In this document: positions 60,104-64,000 of the stretch, piece after piece
Numbering within the stretch: the first letter of the stretch is position 1
How the letters are laid out: every line of letters begins with the position of its first letter
NCBI RefSeq assembly: GCF_021654135.1
Contig: NZ_JAKGSD010000023.1
Span: 60,288 to 124,287, forward strand
Reading direction: 5' to 3'
DNA from: Amycolatopsis tucumanensis
GTDB lineage: Bacteria > Actinomycetota > Actinomycetes > Mycobacteriales > Pseudonocardiaceae
Length of the DNA stretch: 64,000 nucleotides
The notes under the pieces: model-generated
What the model saw: only the letters and a program-made list of their open reading frames with translations
The model's database searches: none
Told to the model about the DNA's origin: nothing
Position numbers and translations under genes: made by a program

Positions 60104-61720
60104 GTGGCCCTCGAGCACAGCGAGACGGGCGTCCCGGACACCGACACCTCCCACCCGCTGCAGGCCGACCACGTCGAACCGGCCACCCCCACCTTCGCCG
60201 AGCTGGGCGTCCGCCCCGAGATCGTGCGCGCGCTCGCCGAGGCCGGCATCGAGCACACCTTCGCCATCCAGGCCCTCACGCTGCCGCTCGCGCTGGCCGG
60301 CGACGACCTGATCGGCCAGGCCCGCACCGGCATGGGCAAGACGCTGGGCTTCGGCGTCCCGCTGCTGCAGCGCGTGGTCTCCCCCGGCGACGGCACCCCG
60401 CAGGCCCTGGTGGTCGTCCCGACCCGCGAGCTGTGCCTGCAGGTCACCCGCGACCTCACCGACGCGGGCAAGCACCTGAACGTGCGCACGCTGGCGATCT
60501 ACGGCGGCCGCCCGTACGAGCAGCAGATCAGCGCCCTGCGCAAGGGCGTCGACGTGGTCGTCGGCACCCCGGGCCGCCTGCTGGACCTGGCCGAGCAGAA
60601 GGCGCTGGTCCTCGGCAAGGTCCGCGCGCTGGTGCTGGACGAGGCCGACGAGATGCTCGACCTGGGCTTCCTGCCCGACATCGAGCGCATCCTCGGCATG
60701 GTGCCCGACCAGCGGCAGACCATGCTGTTCTCGGCCACAATGCCGGACCCGATCATCAAGCTGGCCCGCACCTTCCTCAACCGCCCGACGCACGTGCGCG
60801 CCGAGGAGAACGACTCCAGCGCGGTGCACGAGCGCACCACCCAGTTCGCCTACCGGGCGCACTCGCTCGACAAGCCCGAGCTGATCGCCCGCGTGCTGCA
60901 GGCCAAGGACCGCGGCCTGACGATGATCTTCACCCGCACCAAGCGCACCGCGCAGAAGGTGGCCGACGACCTCGCCGAGCGCGGGTTCGCCGCCGCGGCG
61001 GTGCACGGCGACCTCGGCCAGGGCGCTCGCGAGCAGGCGCTGCGCGCGTTCCGCTCCGGCAAGGTCGACGTGCTGGTCGCCACCGACGTTGCCGCTCGCG
61101 GCATCGACGTCACCGACGTGACGCACGTGATCAACTACCAGACGCCCGAGGACGAGAGCACGTACGTGCACCGCATCGGCCGCACCGGCCGCGCGGGCAA
61201 GACCGGTGTCGCGATCACGCTGGTCGACTGGGACGACATGCACCGCTGGCAGGCCATCAACGACGCGCTCAAGCTCGACATGGCCGAGCCGGTCGAGACG
61301 TACTCGACGTCGAAGCACCTGTTCAGCGACCTGGACATCCCGGAGGACGCCACCGGGCGGCTGCCGCTGTCCAAGCGCACCCGCGCCGGCCTGGCCGCCG
61401 AGCCGGAGGAGCAGATGGGCGGCCGTCGCCGGAGCGGCGGCGCGACCACCCGCAACCGTCGCCGCACCCGCGGCGCCGCGAAGGCCGAGGGCGAGCAGGC
61501 CGAGGCCACCGGCGAGCCGTCGGGTGAGGAGCGCCGTCCGCGCCGCCGCACCCGCGGTGGCAAGGCGGTCGGCGACACCTCGGGCCCGGCGGAGAAGGGC
61601 CCGACCGAGCGCGAGGGCGGCGAGGCCGCGGAGCGTCCCGCCCGTCGCCGCCGCCGTCGCCGTTCGGGCTCGGCCAGCGCGACGGCGAACACGTCTGATA
61701 CACCGGGTTCGGCAGACTGA
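60104..61720 (+). CDS. rhlE: DEAD-box RNA helicase (RhlE-like)
   Basis: 538 residues from GTG 60104; CTG 60065 with a better ribosome site would add 13 residues. Motifs: Q (FAELGVRPEIVRALAEAGIE), I ARTGMGKTLGFG, Ia PTRELCLQV, II VLDEADEMLDLGF, III FSATMPDP, V VATDVAARGIDVTDVTHVIN, VI HRIGRTGRAGKTG. The last ~120 residues are Arg/Gly/Glu-rich and basic, for RNA contact. It unwinds structured RNA in ribosome assembly or decay. Position matches Rv3211. Confidence 0.95.
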   Translation: MALEHSETGVPDTDTSHPLQADHVEPATPTFAELGVRPEIVRALAEAGIEHTFAIQALTLPLALAGDDLIGQARTGMGKTLGFGVPLLQRVVSPGDGTPQALVVVPTRELCLQVTRDLTDAGKHLNVRTLAIYGGRPYEQQISALRKGVDVVVGTPGRLLDLAEQKALVLGKVRALVLDEADEMLDLGFLPDIERILGMVPDQRQTMLFSATMPDPIIKLARTFLNRPTHVRAEENDSSAVHERTTQFAYRAHSLDKPELIARVLQAKDRGLTMIFTRTKRTAQKVADDLAERGFAAAAVHGDLGQGAREQALRAFRSGKVDVLVATDVAARGIDVTDVTHVINYQTPEDESTYVHRIGRTGRAGKTGVAITLVDWDDMHRWQAINDALKLDMAEPVETYSTSKHLFSDLDIPEDATGRLPLSKRTRAGLAAEPEEQMGGRRRSGGATTRNRRRTRGAAKAEGEQAEATGEPSGEERRPRRRTRGGKAVGDTSGPAEKGPTEREGGEAAERPARRRRRRRSGSASATANTSDTPGSAD

Positions 61721-61767
61721 GGCCGACCGGCGCCGCGGGGGCGCCGGCGAACACCGGGAGCAGGAAC

Positions 61768-63123
61768 GTGAGCGAGCCCGAGGCGGGTGGACGGCACCGC
61801 CGTCCCGACGGGGGCGAGGTCGCCGGGCCGATCGGCGCGGAGGACGTGCTGGCCGGCGCTCCCGCCCCGGCGCCGGCTCCGGAACGGCCGCGACGCGAGC
61901 GGCCGTCCCCGTGGAACCGGCCCCGTGACCGGGTCGTCGCGGTCCTGATCGTCGTCGTCGTGGCCGTCACCGGTGTCGTGATCTGGGCAGGCAGCGCGAG
62001 CCGGGCGACCATCCAGGAGACGTCCGCGCCGGGCGCTCCCCTGCCGCCCGCGCCGGCGACCGTGCCGCCGACGCTGCGCGAGCTGTGGCAGGCGCCCAGC
62101 GACTCGGCACCGGTCCCGATCGCCGAGGGCACGGCCGTGGCCACCGCGAACGGCGGCGAGATCGCCGGGCGCGACCCGCTGACCGGCGAGGTGCGCTGGC
62201 GCTACGCCCGCGACCTGACGCTGTGCACCGCCGCCGAGGCCTGGGGCCGGGTGCTGGCGGTGTACCGCAAGGACGGCGTGAACGGCGAGTCCGGCTGTTC
62301 CGAAGTGATCGGGCTCGGCATCGACACGGGCCTGCGCAAGGCGCAGCGCACCGGCAGCGCGCCGCTGGGCACGCGGCTGGTGACCGACGGCAGCCAGGTC
62401 ACCGCGACCGGGCCCGAACTGCTCGTGACCTGGCGGGACGACCTCGTCGAGACCAACGAGTACGGCAAGGTCCCCGCCCTGGTGAACCCGAACAAGCAGC
62501 CGCGCACGGGCTGCACCTACGGCTCGGTCGCGATGGCGTCGGGCCGGCTCGGCGTGATCGAGCGGTGCCCCGGCGACCCCGGCGACCGGCTGACGGTGAT
62601 GAAGTCCGTGCCCAAGGAGTCGGACGAGCCGCAGGTGTCGTTCAGCGCCATCGTGGCCGGGCACAACGCGAAGATGGTCGCGATGTCGGGTGATCACACG
62701 GCGGTCGCGTTGCCGGACCAGAGGCTGCTGGTGCTCTACGACGCCGACGGCGAGCAGACCGCGGCCTACCCGCTGGACCTGCCCGCGTCGGACCTGGCGC
62801 AGGACCCGGCCGGGCTGGCGCCGGTCACGTCGACGACGTCGGCGAACGTGTACTGGTTCACCGGGTCGAAGATGATGGCGCTGTCCCGGGACAACCTGAC
62901 TCCACTGTGGACGTTGAACAGCGCGCTCGGCCCCGGGATCACCTTCGCGCACCAGCTGGTCGTGCCGATCCAGGGCGGGCTGGCGGTGCTGAACGAGTCG
63001 GACGGGTCGACGATCCGCACGATCGCGGTGGACCGGCACGGCTACACCGGGCCGGTGCGCCTGGCCGCGCTGGGGCCGGTGCTGCTCGAACAGCGTGGGA
63101 ACACGCTGGTCGCGTTTTCGTGA
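61768..63123 (+). CDS. Membrane-anchored PQQ-like beta-propeller protein (Rv3212 family)
   Basis: 451 residues from GTG 61768. A basic/Pro-rich cytoplasmic N-terminus precedes one helix (VVAVLIVVVVAVTGVVIWAG), then an extracytoplasmic propeller with GGEIAGRDPLTGEVRWRYAR, SANVYWFTGSKMMALSRDNL and a final GNTLVAFS blade. The PQQ-binding fold alone does not prove cofactor binding; such domains also scaffold proteins. It follows rhlE, as Rv3212 follows Rv3211. Confidence 0.88.
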   Translation: MSEPEAGGRHRRPDGGEVAGPIGAEDVLAGAPAPAPAPERPRRERPSPWNRPRDRVVAVLIVVVVAVTGVVIWAGSASRATIQETSAPGAPLPPAPATVPPTLRELWQAPSDSAPVPIAEGTAVATANGGEIAGRDPLTGEVRWRYARDLTLCTAAEAWGRVLAVYRKDGVNGESGCSEVIGLGIDTGLRKAQRTGSAPLGTRLVTDGSQVTATGPELLVTWRDDLVETNEYGKVPALVNPNKQPRTGCTYGSVAMASGRLGVIERCPGDPGDRLTVMKSVPKESDEPQVSFSAIVAGHNAKMVAMSGDHTAVALPDQRLLVLYDADGEQTAAYPLDLPASDLAQDPAGLAPVTSTTSANVYWFTGSKMMALSRDNLTPLWTLNSALGPGITFAHQLVVPIQGGLAVLNESDGSTIRTIAVDRHGYTGPVRLAALGPVLLEQRGNTLVAFS

Positions 63124-63950
63124 CGGCGCAGCTGACCCCTCACGGGGCGGAGAAGGTGCGCCTGCGGGGCCTGGCCGCGCTGCGCACGCCCGCTCCGGCG
63201 AAGGCGACCGTCGTGCTGGTGCCCGGGTACACCGGGTCCAAAGAGGACTTCGCGCCGCTGCTGGACGGCTTGGCGGACGGTGGTTTCCGCGCGGTCGCGA
63301 TCGACCTGCCGGGCCAGTTCGAGTCGCCGGGCCCGCCTGACGAGGAGGCTTACCTGCCTGCCGCGCTGGGTTCCGTGGTGGCCGGGCTGATCTCGGACAT
63401 CGACGGGCCGGTGGTGCTGCTCGGCCACTCCTACGGTGGGCTGGTGGCGCGGGCGGCGGTGCTGGCGGGCGCGCCGGTCGCGGGGTTGACGTTGCTGGAC
63501 AGCGGACCCGGCGAGTTGCCGGAAGGCGCCCGGCGGCAGGCGTTGGGCGCGGGCGAGCCGGTGTTGCGGCAGTCCGGTTTGGACGAGGTGTACCGGGTGC
63601 GGGAGCAGGTGAGCGCGCGGTCGCCGTTGTGGACCGCGATGCCCACGGACCTGAAGGACTTCCTGCGACTGCGTTTCCTGGCCTCGAACCCGGCCGGGCT
63701 GCTCGGAATGGCGCGCGGCCTGCGCACGGAGCCGGACCGGGTGCCCGAACTCGCCGCGACGGGCGTGCCAACGCAGGTGATAGCCGGCGAACGCGACGAC
63801 GCCTGGAGCGTCCCGGCACAGCGCGAAATGGCGGCCCGCCTGGGAGCGCCCTTCGAACTCATCCCCGGCGCGGCACACTCACCGAACACCGAAAACCCGG
63901 CTGTGTTGTTGAAGGTGCTGCTGACCAGGTGGCGGGAGTGGGTGGCCTAG
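63120..63950 (+). CDS. Alpha/beta hydrolase
   Basis: 276 residues from GTG 63120, overlapping the upstream stop (GTGA). Oxyanion region VVLVPGYTGSKEDFAPLLDG, nucleophile elbow VVLLGHSYGGLVARAAVLAG, acid AGERDDAWS and late His GAAHSPNTENP form a full triad. It is coupled to the propeller gene. M. tuberculosis has an esterase, LipV, in this neighbourhood (Rv3203), but identity is not claimed. Confidence 0.88.
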   Translation: MTAQLTPHGAEKVRLRGLAALRTPAPAKATVVLVPGYTGSKEDFAPLLDGLADGGFRAVAIDLPGQFESPGPPDEEAYLPAALGSVVAGLISDIDGPVVLLGHSYGGLVARAAVLAGAPVAGLTLLDSGPGELPEGARRQALGAGEPVLRQSGLDEVYRVREQVSARSPLWTAMPTDLKDFLRLRFLASNPAGLLGMARGLRTEPDRVPELAATGVPTQVIAGERDDAWSVPAQREMAARLGAPFELIPGAAHSPNTENPAVLLKVLLTRWREWVA

Positions 63951-64000
63951 TACTCCAGCCGCACTTCGTGATGTTGGTTGTGTCTTCGCTGGTAGTGGCT
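63951..64000. other. Window end, no feature seen
   Basis: Fifty bases after the hydrolase stop hold no recognisable feature. The sequence is less GC-rich than the rest. Confidence 0.3.

Overview
The window comes from a very GC-rich, filamentous-actinomycete-type chromosome, most likely Pseudonocardiaceae (Amycolatopsis-like). The evidence is the near-exclusive G/C third codon positions, an actinomycete conjugative-element module (FtsK/TraSA, DUF2637, HTH), a mycothiol-dependent isomerase-type protein, AdnAB instead of RecBCD, actinobacterial families (DUF3107, DUF3152, TIGR02569, DUF4873, MoeZ), and many genes that start 6-8 nt after a TANNNT box (leaderless mRNAs). I see no rRNA, tRNA, CRISPR array or insertion sequence.

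Layout. 1-2258 (minus) is the end of an integrative conjugative element: three translationally coupled genes, with phased iteron-like repeats inside the HTH gene. 2.4-9.2 kb holds housekeeping genes: a low-molecular-weight phosphatase, a fructosamine-kinase-like protein, SURF1, CobD, and a gluconate module (GntR regulator, twin palindromic operators, kinase, permease, terminator). 9.2-15.6 kb (minus) holds a mycothiol-type isomerase, NudC coupled to an active/inactive M16 peptidase pair, a DUF2207 protein and a TetR regulator divergent from an SDR-fold protein that lacks the YxxxK motif. 16.6-24.5 kb is the RDD / SpoIIM / DUF58 / MoxR / DUF4350 / DUF4129 / membrane-protein block (the order recalls Rv3689-Rv3695 of M. 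tuberculosis), interrupted by a type II toxin-antitoxin pair. 24.7-34.8 kb holds a zinc metallopeptidase, a TrkA-type K+ channel, the AdnA/AdnB helicase-nuclease genes and an alkyltransferase-like protein.

35.9-49.9 kb is an assimilatory nitrate block. A seven-gene minus-strand operon, nasA-nasC-narK-nirB-nirD-hemD/RR-cbiX, takes up nitrate, reduces it to nitrite and then ammonium, and carries siroheme-pathway genes. A candidate GlnR/palindromic site sits before nasA. A second HemD paralogue with a WYL regulator, a DUF3224 protein, a winged-helix protein and an SDR lie beside it. 50-64 kb returns to a conserved order recalling Rv3205c-Rv3212: TIGR02569 protein, MoeZ, DUF3152 metalloprotease, hydrolases, TetR, an AurF-type diiron oxygenase with its TetR, DUF4873, DUF3107, ferritin-like protein, RhlE helicase and a PQQ-like propeller protein. 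Two decayed genes lie in gaps of this block.

The most unusual locus lies between adnA and adnB. A ~430-bp array of 18-bp repeats forms a 159-codon frame of about 23 hexapeptides (R-A/V-E-L/P-A-G/N). Its start codon overlaps the adnA stop and its stop overlaps the adnB start, both as ATGA. adnB has no visible Shine-Dalgarno sequence, whereas a duplicate of its start region at the far end of the array does.
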